A stretch of 64,000 nucleotides of DNA from Pseudisothecium myosuroides (GCA_951799445.1 OX637295.1:6138001-6202000), one strand, 5' to 3'. Numbered from the stretch's first letter, positions 47,708 through 59,005 are shown. Made by a program: numbers and translations. Notes: generated from the sequence alone by a model not told the origin.

Positions 47708-48331
47708 TAAATGGGAAGGTTTTAAAACCTCCTCCAAATAACAAAATTGAAATCGGAAGTTCTGAAGAGCATGCTGATAACCTCACTTAGAACAAAAAAC
47801 TACATTGAAATTACAAATTTTGGAACGTAAAAACCTCAAGACAAAAGGTACAAAGAGTATGCCGATAACCTCCTTCACAACATAAAAAACAAATCGTCAA
47901 AAGAGCGTGCTAGTAATGCAAAAATAGAAAACAAAACAAAACTACAAAAGGTAGGAAAGAGTACGCAAGAAGAAAAAAAGATTTCATAATTAGGCAATGA
48001 TTTTCCCCCATGTTGGGAAGGTATTGTGCCTCCCTAGATGCCTATGATGGACTTATCAGTTAATGCAAGGATTGGGGTTGGCTGAGGAGCCACGTAAGTC
48101 AATTTTGTTCACTATAGGAATTTCCTTTTTCAAGGATGCTAAAGGGACCCTTGCCTCATTGGTAAACAATGTTAGGTCCTTTCAAGGGATGTACGCAAAG
48201 TGAAAAGATGAATAGTCCTCCGCTACTACTGGTCCAAGGGATTCTCATCTAATCCCTAGTTGCCTTTATAACTACGGTACAAGGAACTAAAGTGGAGAGT
48301 GTATTAAGATAATATATTTCTTAACAAAAAA

Positions 48332-48660
48332 AAACACTAAGTCAGCCTCTGTTTTATAGGCCACAATGTCCCAGAAAACCACCAGGGTAGGACCGTTGTT
48401 AAGACACTGTGAACAGTTGGGACCGTTACAGTTCCGTTACAACAGAAGTGAACTTTGAGCACGGAGTGAATCACCGACGGCCGTCAAGTTAGCCTGGGTT
48501 CTAACTTATATGCTCATTTTCTGGTAGAAAAACGGTCAGAAATAATGAAGGTTTGCAGGGTTCGCTCGCACTACCACTACTTTACTGCAACTCTTGGACT
48601 GTACTATAGTGGCCCATCCAAGCAGCACCAGTCGAATTAACACACGGTACAGTGTGGCCT
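48332..48660 (-). promoter_or_regulatory. Displaced original promoter of MTPSL unit E
   Basis: Minus-strand GGCCTATAAAACAGAG (48347-48362) and the CACCAGGGTAGGACC block match the promoter of A. Without the copia insert the TATA box would lie about 100 bp from the ATG at 45310; now it is about 3.0 kb away. Confidence 0.6.
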
Positions 48661-48758
48661 AGTTTTATTTTTTATTTATTTATTTTTATAAACAAATGGA
48701 AAGGAACTTTCACTGCAGGGGCAAAGTACAGGACCACCAGCCACAAGTGGCCTAGTAA

Positions 48759-49140
48759 ACACCATGGTAGAGTACTCTGACATGCTACTTGGTAGTACGT
48801 ACCATTTAAATCATAAGCCATCATAACTTGCCCCCAAAACCACCACTTTTTGCTACTGAGCGTACTTACTATTATTAGACTTACTATTATTAGATTGGTC
48901 AAAATAAACGCCATGGTAGAGTACTCTACTATGGTACTTTGTAGTCCGTACCATTTAAATCATGAACCATCATGTTAGGCCCCCCAAAGTGTGTAACTTG
49001 CCCTCAAAATTGCCACTTTTTGCTACTAAAGATAGTTATTATTATTAGACTTACTATCATTAGATTGTTCAAAGTAAACACCATGGTAGAGTAGTCTACC
49101 ATGGTACTTCGTAGTCCGTACCATTTAAATCATGAACCAT
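48759..49140. repeat. Tandem repeat of 150-170 bp, about 2.4 copies
   Basis: CCATGGTAGAGTA recurs at 48762, 48911 and 49081, each followed by CCGTACCATTTAAATCAT or a close variant; the first two also by CCACTTTTTGCTACT. Confidence 0.7.
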
Positions 49141-49173
49141 ATTAAGCAGTTTTTTTTTTTTTTTCATTTTTAA

Positions 49174-50106
49174 CCCCTAAAGGACCATTGTCCCTTCGGG
49201 GGACAAATGCGTTTTGGGGCAAGTACCTACGGGCTGAAATTTTCTCCTGATTTTTTGAAACTTTTTTTGGAGGTAGAGAAGCTGATTAGCTTCATGGCAA
49301 TGTAATTTTTTTCACAATCGGTGCCCGGGAAAAAAAGTTATGATCAAATAAGCTCAAACAAGGGGACGGCGGGCAGCCCGGGCAGCCCAAAAAAAATGGA
49401 CAAAAATTTGAATTTTAAAAAAAAATATTTTTTTCTCATAGATTATATTTTTGTCTATTTAGAAAGCTTTGATTCATTTCATTTGGATATGTTATGAGAA
49501 AGTTATGGACATTCTTGTTTTTCGGGCAATTAGAGCATCTTTTTGAAAAAAATAACTTGTAGGATTCATTTTTGAATGCAATTTTTCAAAATTTTCAATT
49601 TTTTTGTTTTGCATGGTCTGATTTACTTGTTAGAACAGTCTCACCATTGGAATTAGTGCATTTTAATTCCATCTAAAATATATTAATGTTTTAGATTTTC
49701 CTTCTATCTCATACCTACTTCTACTTAACAATTTTTTTAAGAATGATAATTAAGTTTTTTTGAATTTCTTTTTTTTTCCTAGACTCTCAACTCAATTCTC
49801 CACTATAAAGATTTAAAGCTCAAAACTCTGTAGTGCAAAAATTTTAAGTTAAAAATGTTCAAAGTCAAAAAATCTAGTCCTGCAATGTGCTGAAAAACTT
49901 GTTTTTTCCACTTTCAACGCAGATACCTTGCAATCTGTGCGGTCAAAAATTTTGAAATTTTTTCCACACACTCTCATACTAGTTAGGTGTAAGATCCTAT
50001 GGTTAGATGTGGAAAAAAAACAATTTTCAATTTTTTTTACTCTTTGCTATAGATATGACAGTTTTTAGTGTTTTTTGGCAGAAAAAAGGCCTTGGTCCTT
50101 TAGGGG
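49174..50106 (-). mobile_element. TTAA-type TIR element, copy 9 (933 bp)
   Basis: TTAA at 49170-49173 and 50107-50110, ends CCCCTAAAGGACC and GGTCCTTTAGGGG, opposite orientation to copies 3, 5 and 6. Confidence 0.9.
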
Positions 50107-50339
50107 TTAACGAGGTACCAAAGTAGCGACATTGAATGTTATAGTGATGCTTCAACTACACATCCAAAATTCAGTTTTCATCGATAATCTGGCAATTTCA
50201 TCCAAGATTTTTTTTTTAATTTGAAGTTTTCTGGCGATTTTCCATCCTTTTAATGCTATAGTTTGTTCTATGGGCTTGATGCAAGGTCCATTATTTTGGT
50301 GCAAATTGACAAAAAAAACCCATTGATGCCAAGCTCTCA

Positions 50340-50615
50340 AAGCTATATACCCACTAAACCGCCATTTTTTGCTATTGAGCCTAATTACTATTATTAGACT
50401 AATTAACTTTTCATATATTCTTGTTGGCAAGTGAAAGAAGGTTCCAACATACCAAAGAACGCAACATTTGGATATTGTATGCAAAAGTTATTAAGAAACA
50501 AAATTTGGTTCTAAAATAATTTCTTCCACAAAGGTCTAGAATTGATTTTGGAGATATACACATAGTAAAGATGGCTATTTAAGGTCAGTGGAACATTTGA
50601 AGGTACCTCCAAATG
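50340..50615. repeat. Inverted copy of part of the 15897-16850 element
   Basis: TTGGCAAGTGAAAGAAGGTT and TTGGATATTGTATGCAAAAG correspond in reverse to 16690-16790. No coding region. Confidence 0.5.
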
Positions 50616-50646
50616 GAACAAAATTTGTTACAAATGGTAGTGAAGG

Positions 50647-51004
50647 CATTAGAGGGAAACCTAACCCTCCAAAGGCTGTTCCAGACTGATAAATGCCCAG
50701 CTATTATTAGTGACATAGGGAGCCTACAAAATATGTCAAAACTACGTTGTTAGCTAGTGTGATTTTTACCAAATGCAGTTTGGTTCTGCTCCCATATATT
50801 TTGAAGTGTACAAACAGATGGGAATTGATTACTCTAGATTCTTGTTTGAATATACTTGTTTGTTAGTTCTCCAATTACATTGCTTTGCGGAGATAGGGGA
50901 AAATCATCCCTCCCCTCTTCAACACTTCAAACTAAAATCATCTTCAAACTCCCTTTCCCTCTCTTGGAGCAACCCTTTAGTAGCCTCACATTTTTTTCTA
51001 ATAG
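50647..51004. mobile_element. CATTAG MITE, diverged (about 358 bp)
   Basis: Begins CATTAGAGGGAAACC and ends CCTCACATTTTTTTCTAATA. The internal arms CCCTCCAAAGGCTGTTCC and GGAGCAACCCTTTAG pair only loosely. Confidence 0.45.
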
Positions 51005-51074
51005 GTGTTACCTAAATCAAGCATAGCTCTATGCAAAAAGGATGAAACCAGATTCCCTCACTGAGTGGAATTAA

Positions 51075-51433
51075 CCTCTAAATGCTTGAGGCACCAAATT
51101 TTGGTGTCTATAATACTTTGAAGTTAAATAAAACCTAATCAAGTTGCAATTTTTAATAGTTTATATTTTTGAAAAATTCTTTTTCAAGTCTAGTTTTAGC
51201 ATCAAAAATCCAATTTATGGCTTCTCAAAATCTACTCTACAATTTTTTAAATGAATTTCTAATGTGATATTTTCTTTAAGATCTAGTGTATTTGAGGTTC
51301 ATTTCCAAACATGCATTGGTCTTCTACAGAGTAGTTTGAAGTTCCAATGAGTGTTTTTCTATTTTTTTAAGCCATTGATTCCCACAGTATCAAAAAACAT
51401 GATTTTTGCGGAGATCGATCTGTCCTTATAGGG
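51075..51433 (+). mobile_element. Short TTAA-bounded element (359 bp)
   Basis: TTAA 51071-51074, then CCTCTAAATGCTTGAGG; ends CTGTCCTTATAGGG before TTAA 51434-51437. A shorter member or relative of the TTAA family, 12 bp from copy 11. Confidence 0.6.
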
Positions 51434-51445
51434 TTAAATATTTAA

Positions 51446-52353
51446 CCCCTGAAGGACCAAGGCATTTTCTAACTCCAAAACCATTGAAAACTGCCATTTT
51501 TGTTGCGATCACTCCCTAAACCTATAAAAAAAAAATTTAGAATCTAACCGTAGGATCTTGTACTCCACTTGTCTTAGATCATGTGGTAAAAATTTCATGA
51601 AGTTTGACCGTACGGATTAGAAGATATTAGCATTTGAAGTTGGAAAAAGATTTTTTTTTTAACTGTGGCTTGCAATTTCAAATGATGTTGACGGCCACTT
51701 GTGGATTTTTTTTGCACTACACGCCATAAAGTTAAAAAAATTTATGTTGAACATTTGAGTTGAGAGTTGGAGAAAAAAATTCAGAATGTCAAAACTTGAT
51801 TTTCATATATAAAAAAATTATTAAGTAGAAGTAGGTCCAAAATTGAACAAAACACTAAATTGTTAATAGCTCTTAGGTGGAATTAAAACACCATAATCCC
51901 AACGGTGGGATTGTTCTTGCAAACAAACTTAACCTTTTCACAAAAGAAAATTGAATTTTTTTGAAAATCGCATTCAAAAATGAATTCTATAAGTTGTTTT
52001 TTGAAGAAGATGTTTAGATTGCCCGAAAAACAAGATTGTCCATAACTTTCTCATTTTGAGTCCAAATAGAATGAATCAAAGCTTCAAATGTAGACAAAAA
52101 CATGATCTTCAAGGGTTTTTCTTTTTTTTTCTTTTTTAATTTTGTAAAGTTTTTCTTTTCTGCTCAGCGAATTGCTTTTTTGACTTTGGATGGCATAACT
52201 TTTGCTCACAAGCACCGATTGTGATGTGATTTTAAAGCTAATGTGATTTCCTATCTTCAAAAAAAGTTTCAAAAAATCAGGTCAAAATTTCAAGTTGCAC
52301 AAGCCTGCCCAAAATTCCAAGTGTCCCCCGAGGGGACTTTGGTCCCTTAGGGG
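51446..52353 (+). mobile_element. TTAA-type TIR element, copy 11 (908 bp), diverged
   Basis: TTAA 51442-51445 and 52354-52357, ends CCCCTGAAGGACC and GGTCCCTTAGGGG. The interior is intermediate between the two subfamilies. Confidence 0.85.
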
Positions 52354-52357
52354 TTAA

Positions 52358-52870
52358 AATTCGCATTCTTAGAAATTTTCAGTCAGAGAATAACAAGTTT
52401 CCGACTTGAAGTTCTGGTCTGCAGAGATACATGCAACAACATGAAGAAGTGGAACTATATAATTATGGGAGGCAATCCATCCTTGATCCCCCCATTTTTG
52501 CAATTAGTAGGTTGCTCTCTTTCCATGCATGAAGGAAGGAATGGTGATCAATTATGGCGTGGTTTCCGGTGCAATTGTGGCTCATTATAATTGGCTACAA
52601 GACTCTCAACCAATCCTTGTGGATTTTGCAACCAGAGCTTGGTCGGAATAGGAAGGTGTATGCAATCAATATGGGTTGAAGAAAATCTTCAACTAAAAAA
52701 TTCACAATAATTATGTTTTGAGAAATAAAAATCTGAAAAATCATGGAAACCTTCTGAACTCTAATTCTACACACGAGAAAAAATTTCCATTGAAGAAACT
52801 CACCCACTCTGCAGATATGTGTAACTGCTTAAGTGGTCAAAAATGGGTTGCCTCCTTTATCAGCCCTTGG
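52358..52870. other. No supported gene
   Basis: Short frames only. Confidence 0.45.
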
Positions 52871-53104
52871 CATTAGATGAAATTTGGGGGGTCTGGAGAG
52901 CCGTTTCAGGCTTGTTCCCAGCTCTATTCCCCCAGGCCTTAAAGAATACCGCTGTCAGATTTTTTATTTTTTTTCTTCGGAAACTGACGTAGCAATCTCT
53001 CTGCCATGTTAGCGCAGCTATTATAGTGTAGTTTCGGCCTGTTTTCGAGGCTGGGAGCTCTAAGGAACTCACAGCCCTCTAAAGGGACTGAAAAACATCT
53101 AATG
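52871..53104. mobile_element. CATTAG MITE (234 bp)
   Basis: CATTAGATGAAATTTGGGGG to GGGACTGAAAAACATCTAATG, with AACTGACGTAGC inside. Confidence 0.65.
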
Positions 53105-53242
53105 AATGGGCAGGCTTTGAATCTGGCTAGTTAGTGCTGCCCAGTGTTTTTTTTTGGGCCTTATAAGGCCCAACTACCTCAAAAAAATGGGTTGCATCAA
53201 GCCTACGAGAAAAATTTGAAGAAAAATTGGATGCCAAATTGC

Positions 53243-53555
53243 CATTACAAGAAATTTCAGCTTCCGAAGGGGCCGTGAGTTTTGACCCCCCCGGGTGCAA
53301 TTGTAGAAAAAAAGAAAAAAGAAAATTATTTTTATTCGGGTGCTGATGTGGCACTATTGACGTGGCACTGCTGATGTGCCACATTAGCGCCACATCAGAC
53401 TTTTTATTTATTTATTAAATATTTTTTAAATTAAAAATAATAATTAAAAAAAAATATTAATAAAAAAAATATTTTTTTATTTTCTGTAATTGCATCGCTA
53501 GGGTGCCGAAAATGAACTGTTAGCGGCCCCTTTGAGGGTTGAAACTCTTTGTAAT
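53243..53555. mobile_element. CATTACAAG MITE with ACGTGGC motif (313 bp)
   Basis: CATTACAAGAAATTTCAGC to GGTTGAAACTCTTTGTAATG. Contains TGATGTGGCAC, TGACGTGGCAC and GTGCCACATTAGCG. Confidence 0.7.
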
Positions 53556-53919
53556 GTCTAATTTTTTTAAAATTTTGGATGAAATTGCCAATTTTAAATG
53601 AAACTCATCCAAATATGTGGATGAAAAGATAGTTCTATCCAAAATATAGATGAATACTAAAATATTTGGCTACATCATTTTCTCGTATGTTACCACTTCA
53701 TCACTTCTCCAAAAAACAAAAAACAACAGCTGGTGTTGCTTTCCAGATATTCTGGTATTCATCAATTGGTAGGAAAGTCTGGCTGCTTGGATTAATTTTT
53801 TGGTCAAGATTATCTGAATCCCTGTTCTTATTATATAGGTAGGTCTAATTTCAACCATAGGTTGGTCAAGAAATCAACCGAAAATCACCACCTCAAAATA
53901 CATCATAACTGAGCAGTTA

Positions 53920-54066
53920 CACATGCCCACTTGAACGGAAATACAACAGCCTATGAGTTGAAAATGGGGGATCAACCCACTCAAACGGAAATACAACAAC
54001 CTATGAGTTGAAAGTGGGGGATCGGTTACACATGATTGCCCACTTGAACGGAAATACAACAGCCTA
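53920..54066. repeat. Short tandem repeat of about 60 bp
   Basis: ACGGAAATACAAC(A)GCCTA recurs three times (about 53936, 53994 and 54049), twice followed by TGAGTTGAAAATGGGGGATC or a close variant. Confidence 0.7.
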
Positions 54067-54154
54067 CTCTAGCCTTACTAGATATGACGGGTTGCAGGCT
54101 CAAGGGTCGGTGGATTTTAATGTAAAGAATTATATTACTTTTTGAAAAGAAATC

Positions 54155-55359
54155 TCACATGCAGACGTCAGTCTTCAATTTCAACGTGTTAATATGGAGT
54201 TGCATGACACTAGTATTGCATCCTGAAAAAGTGACAATGAAGAAGTGCTTGAGTAGAACGGGTGGTCCAGGACCCCTTTCACAATTGAAACTCCTTACTT
54301 GTATTATTCAACTTACTTCTTGTGATAAGTCAAGGCACAAAATGAATTTTGATTGGATACTGTACCTGAGCTCCCGAGGATTCTGTATCTGAAAAGGAAA
54401 ATAGTTTCACTTTGTGTACTTCTTGCATGTGCAGTCTGACCTTAATTCCTAGTACAGTAGTTGTATGAACTTCCCTATTTCCAACTGCAGCGCCATTTGC
54501 AGACATCAGAGGATGCACGTAGAAAAGTACATCTCGTGTTTGAACGGCGAATGAGATATGAGAGAAAGTGATACTAAACAGGTCTGGATTCACTTCATGA
54601 CTTACAGTAAGTGCTCTCCCAGAGTCCCAGCTGCTCGAATAGGAATTAAATAGCTGAAATTAGTAATATATCAAAACAAAGCACCGCAGTTTTAATAGAA
54701 TTAATACCCGAAATATATAATATGAGCATACGACACCGTTGCAAGGCTTCAATAACACAAATAGACATTTTTTTAGAAATTTGACAAGCAACTACTTAGG
54801 CAAGCCCGATCATCGAATCTTGCTAATTTCTGCAAGTTTCAAATTGCCATTTGGATTCTCCCGTTCACCAGCATTGCAGCATTGCATCAACAATGTCAAT
54901 GATGCAGATCAACGCATTCTCCTTTAATTAATTTTAAGCTAACGGTATCAGTATACGAATCACTTACAAGATCGAAATCAACGACAAAAGTCGATTTTGC
55001 TACATCTTACCTCTTCCTTTGCGCCTTGTAATGTTCAAAGAAAGCATGTGATGCTCCTGATGTGCATGTATGCATTCCTGCTGTAACACTCGTGGGAACG
55101 ATGTCTGTCTCCCCTCGCGTTCAGTTCTGAACACAAACATTTCGATCTTTGACATTCAGACTCCAAACATCAGACTACCTTCATCTCGTAAATGAGTTAC
55201 AAATGCAGTCAGGTTTACGAAAATGCCGAAATATGAACAGAGTTGCACAGCAAGCCAAGAGAGCACATACTTTACAACGTTTTCTGAAATCGATAAGAGC
55301 TGTGAACCGGTCTTTATGTAGTTGGATTTTGTCCAGCGATGGAGTATGGACTGGAAGCG
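54155..55359 (-). CDS. Candidate spliced gene, 3' part, product unrecognised
   Basis: Five minus-strand segments join without a phase conflict: 55359-55179 (181 nt), 55104-55011 (94), 54653-54606 (48), 54388-54366 (23) and 54222-54155 (68, ends TGA). That totals 414 nt, or 137 residues. Junctions include CAG acceptors with T-rich tracts (TTTTCCTTTTCAG, CACTTTTTCAG) and GTAAGA/GTAAGT donors; the acceptor at 55105 is purine-rich and weak. Residues start RFQSILHRWTKSNYIKTG, include a hydrophobic stretch VVKYVLSWLAVQLC, and later read SYLIPIRAAGTLGEH. A rival reading keeps 54653-54441 open as one 71-codon exon (LFNSYSSSWDSG...). I do not recognise the family and the 5' exons are not found. Confidence 0.35.
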
Positions 55360-56284
55360 CTAGTAACATATTGAATTATCGATCATACTACTGAAAATGG
55401 ATTGCCTTTATGATGTAGTCTCAACGTTTTTGAAACAGTCTAAAGCCCTTATATGAACAAGAGCTCTCTATGCTTGCTAGTACTTCCGACACTGATGTGA
55501 CATTGGAAAATTAATTCACTGAAGGTACCCATATCAAATTGTTCCTTTCTCAGCGTCCTCCACGTGCACTCCTCCAAGATTTCTCAACTGCAAGGTAATT
55601 CATCGTTTTAATTAACCCGGTTCCTAATCTAGCTTTGCAACAACTCTCAGTAGCTTTGGAGTTACAGGCAAGAAAGCCATGTAACTTAACTTCGTTCTAC
55701 ACTCATCAATAACCTCAGATTGATCCTGATCTCAAACAGACTTAATCAAGCCTATTGACACAATCAGAGTGATAATGAATGTCTGTGAGCCAAGCCATGT
55801 TCACATTCTGATGATGTGCTGATTGTGCTCCAGTACATTTGCATAAGTCTACAACTTTCGGAATTGAAGCTCTGGACTCTGAACGTCCCTGAAAGTCCCA
55901 CTTGAAGTTTGAGTGGTAATGCTTGAAATGGTAAAGAAACTTGTACAACATTTTCGATGAACATGGCATGGCAAGTAAAGAGTCCCAGCCCGAAGCTCAT
56001 GAATGTTATATTATGTCGAGGACGGTTTTGCACTTCTCGAGATCGGTAACTGGTTATGAACCATTCCATGTCTGAGTGCAGATGGGGAGAAAAGACGCAC
56101 CACTACTACAGATTTTAGCGTATGAACACTGGAGAATCAGCGAAATTGGATAAAGTGAAACGTTAGAATAATAAATTCTAACTTTAATCAGGTTCCGATC
56201 CACTATAATTCTTGCTTACTCTTGTACATTCCAGAAGATGCACTACAGACGTTGAACATGATTTACAGCTTCATCTGAAGGTTC
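55360..56284. other. Probable gene-containing stretch, unresolved
   Basis: Minus-strand frames of 75 and 101 codons (55742-56069) have more balanced composition than the repeats. One holds WLTDIHYHSD, loosely like a metallophosphoesterase start, but no second motif supports this. May hold 5' exons of the preceding candidate. Confidence 0.25.
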
Positions 56285-56601
56285 CATAATGTCAATGCAG
56301 GAGAGTTTTGCCGTCTTGACTTGTTTCGATTGGTTAAGGAGAGGCAGATTAAGACTCATAACGCTCACTGCGAACCTTTTGCAAATTTCCAGCAGGGTCT
56401 GTATGAAGCTGAAATTTCATTGGTTTGGGAGTGAGAAAAATCTTAGAGAAATCTCTGCTACTACCAACCGGTATTAACTTAGTGAGTGCGGATTCACCTA
56501 ACATAGTCTAAATGTAGGAGACTTTTGCCTTTGTGGCATATTTTGATTGGTTAGGCAATCATAGAAGTCAAACTGCTCAACTCTCCTACATTGACATTAT
56601 G
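56285..56601. mobile_element. CATAATG MITE (317 bp)
   Basis: CATAATGTCAATGCAGGAGA at 56285 mirrors TCTCCTACATTGACATTATG ending at 56601. A duplicated inner block (TTTTGCCGTCTTGACTTG / TTTTGCCTTTGTGGC...) follows the left end and precedes the right. Confidence 0.7.
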
Positions 56602-56633
56602 TCCAGTAATTGCAAAGTAGATCTAGTCATCTA

Positions 56634-56702
56634 GAATAATCGCAGGTTAGTCCCCAACCTTGCCACCTGCGGCTAGGTAGGTCTTAAACCTGCGATTATT
56701 TT
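56634..56702. repeat. Short hairpin
   Basis: GAATAATCGCAGGTTA pairs with TTAAACCTGCGATTATT across about 35 bp. Lies about 500 bp upstream of the candidate start at 57187. Confidence 0.55.
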
Positions 56703-57186
56703 TGATAACTTGGCCTGCTTTGCAATTACCTTGTCCAACACTGCCGGCAAGCTTGACAGTTTCACTGTCTCGCTCAGTTTCGTCTTCCGACTCAACAGCC
56801 AAGACGTCATGAGCTATTGGATCCTGATCAATCGGTACGGTTCATTGCTCGTTCACTCCTCTCCCAGCCAGCCATGGATTTCAATCCGACGCATGAACTC
56901 GTTTCAACGACTACATTGCAACGACAAAAGTAACCGCACACTTCGAAACAAGAAAGTGATGAAACCGCGAGCGAGTGAGAACAACTTTGAAACCGTGGAC
57001 CTCAAAGCACAAGCCTCTAAGCAGTACTAAAACGTACGTACGAACCCTCCAAGCCTCACAGCCAGATACATGCCTCATTTTTTATGGACCCCGCTGGAAA
57101 CGGACCGGAGACACTCCCATGAACGTCGGGAACTTCGGGGATATCGTGGGAATACGGGAACGAGATTGAGAGCATGCTTGCTTTTC

Positions 57187-57326
57187 ATGTCGACGTCGAC
57201 GGTGCAGCAGTCGGAGCTCGGGGATGGCGAGGATGGGCGAGGATTGAGCACCGAGCCCGATCGAGTTTGGGCAATGGATCAGCGGATTGACAAGCCGATC
57301 ATGTTCGCTCCATGTACCTCAATCAG
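57187..57326 (+). CDS. Candidate first exon of an unrecognised gene
   Basis: The region 56900-57330 is noticeably richer in G and C than the rest of the window, typical of a plant 5' exon. From ATG 57187 the frame MSTSTVQQSELGDGEDGRG... continues for 46 codons to TCAATCAG/GTGCAA, a possible donor. Read-through gives 17 more residues then a stop. An overlapping frame from 57175 is also open for 38 codons. No motif recognised. Downstream sequence to 59 kb is T-rich and intron-like. Confidence 0.3.
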
Positions 57327-59005
57327 GTGCAACAGCACAAATCTCATGAACATTGGTGCCCAAATTCGCACAAGAGACTGAAAATCCAAACTGTCCATCT
57401 CTATGGAATTTCGGAAGAAATTTTAGAGTCAGAGTGCTGTGATTTTGGAATAGAATTCACGAGGATACATAAAGGATACACCGGGAAATGGAATTTGAAC
57501 ATAAAAGGAGATTTTCCCAATTCCCATATTGAATTTCATCTATGTGTTGAATGTTTGGGGAGATTCGGAGTTTGCAGTGTGGGTTTCTCAAATTTCGTAT
57601 TCCAGAAGGTCGTAGTCGATGGAATGCCGTGTTTCCGAGGGCCACTATTGTGCAATTCGAGAGCTTGTAATTAAACATTAGGACTGATCTTCGTTTCTGT
57701 GCGCAACAAGTGTGACGTTCAAGTTCTCAGACTGCCGCAAGTTTTAGATTTATGACTGGAATAGATTTGAGGGTATGGGCAATTTCATTAAAAGGGCGGT
57801 ATTCCAAGTGCCACTTTGACGGTGTCATGTTCACCATCTAGGACAGGTATAGATTTAGAACGACCGTTCTGAACTTTTTTCATGCCATTTTGAAATAATA
57901 TCGCCATTTAAATGAAATTGCCCATGGATGCTGTTGAGTCAATTTCACTGACATCCTCTCATGGGGGATGAGGGCTTTTCCCATGTTTCTGGAATTCTAG
58001 AAGTGATGGATGAATACTCACTGTTGTAGAAGATTTAAAGCAAAACTCTGTGGACTTTTGATTTTTGGTGAAAGTCCCCCCTTTGTAGTGGCAATTCTGG
58101 GGCGTTTAGGGTTTGAAACCTTAAACAAATTTCTTACTTGGAGTCTTGTCTTGCTGCAGGATGTTTATTTATGGTATGAATTCTAGGATTAAGATTGAAT
58201 GTGTATCAGGGTTTAGGTTTGTCGGCCAATTTATGTAATCAAAGGCTTAATCATTTAGTTGTAATGTTTTGAGAAATTGGCAGAAATGAGACCTTAATTT
58301 AGGTTTTTAGATGCAGTGATTTCTGCGTTTTGTAGATTCGGCCAAGCATTCAATGTCACTGCTCACTGAAGCAAGCAATCACAGGGGATGGTTTGTAATA
58401 TTTGTAGGATGGCAATGAAGAAAGCTGGTAATTTGAAGTTTTTTTTGCTGATTCGTGGACACGATGTAGATCGAACAGAAGAGCGAAACTGAGTCCTTTG
58501 CACATCTTTCGTAATGTAATTCTTTGGTCTTTGTGGAGTCTGAAAAGTGGACATGTGCATTGATCACTTGTGCAACTAAGACAAATTGTTGGGGTTTGTT
58601 ATTGGTCTTATGCAAGACACAAAAACAATACGTTTGTGGTTATTCAATCCTTGGCCCAAACTCTCAAGGTTGAGGCAAATTTTTTTTTTGTGGGGAATTG
58701 ATTGGAACTTGCTACTAATTGTATTCCTTGATGGCTAAGTTCTCTTCAAGATACATTCTACTCAACAAGATTCATGCTTTAGATTGTAGAAGATTGTAGT
58801 TTTTTTGTATTCTCTCATTTGTATTTGGAATGAAGTCAGATATATTCTCTTTCCCTTGATTGACCAAATTAGTGAATATGCCATTGGTGAATGTATTGAT
58901 TAATTTACTAGCTGGTATGTCACGATTGTGTAATTATTTGCTCTTGGGCTTGTATTGATTTTTCTGAAATCTTCTACCACAGATCTCTCCACCATGGTTA
59001 CACTG
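57327..59005. other. No firm gene; intron-like sequence
   Basis: T-rich unique sequence. A 120-codon frame (57312-57674, plus) has plausible composition but no recognised domain. Confidence 0.35.

Larger units (their letters stand above)
45387..48326 (-). mobile_element. Decayed Ty1/copia element in the 5' region of MTPSL unit E
   Basis: Two related LTRs flank it. The left is 45387-46557 (about 238 bp once the TTAA element is removed; TGTTGAG...TTAACA) and the right about 47917-48326. They share GGTCCAAGGGATTCTCATCT and CTAATCCCTAGTTGC. Flanks carry AAAAA on both sides, a plausible 5-bp duplication. Next to the left LTR is a purine tract (minus strand AAGGAGGTTTGGAG). Upstream of that, minus-strand sequence near 46830-46960 reads NNLGDLFTKALPF, the C-terminal part of copia RNase H. 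The element thus points towards gene E. Most of gag-pol is gone. The left LTR has a CCAAT motif near 45525 and TATATA at 45484-45490. Confidence 0.7.

Noticed and set aside
53920..54066. CRISPR-like array
   Set aside because: Repeats are 60-bp tandem units without unique spacers, in a eukaryotic genome.
55742..55969. Metallophosphoesterase fragment (WLTDIHYHSD)
   Set aside because: Only one loosely matching motif; the GD and GNH blocks are not visible nearby.
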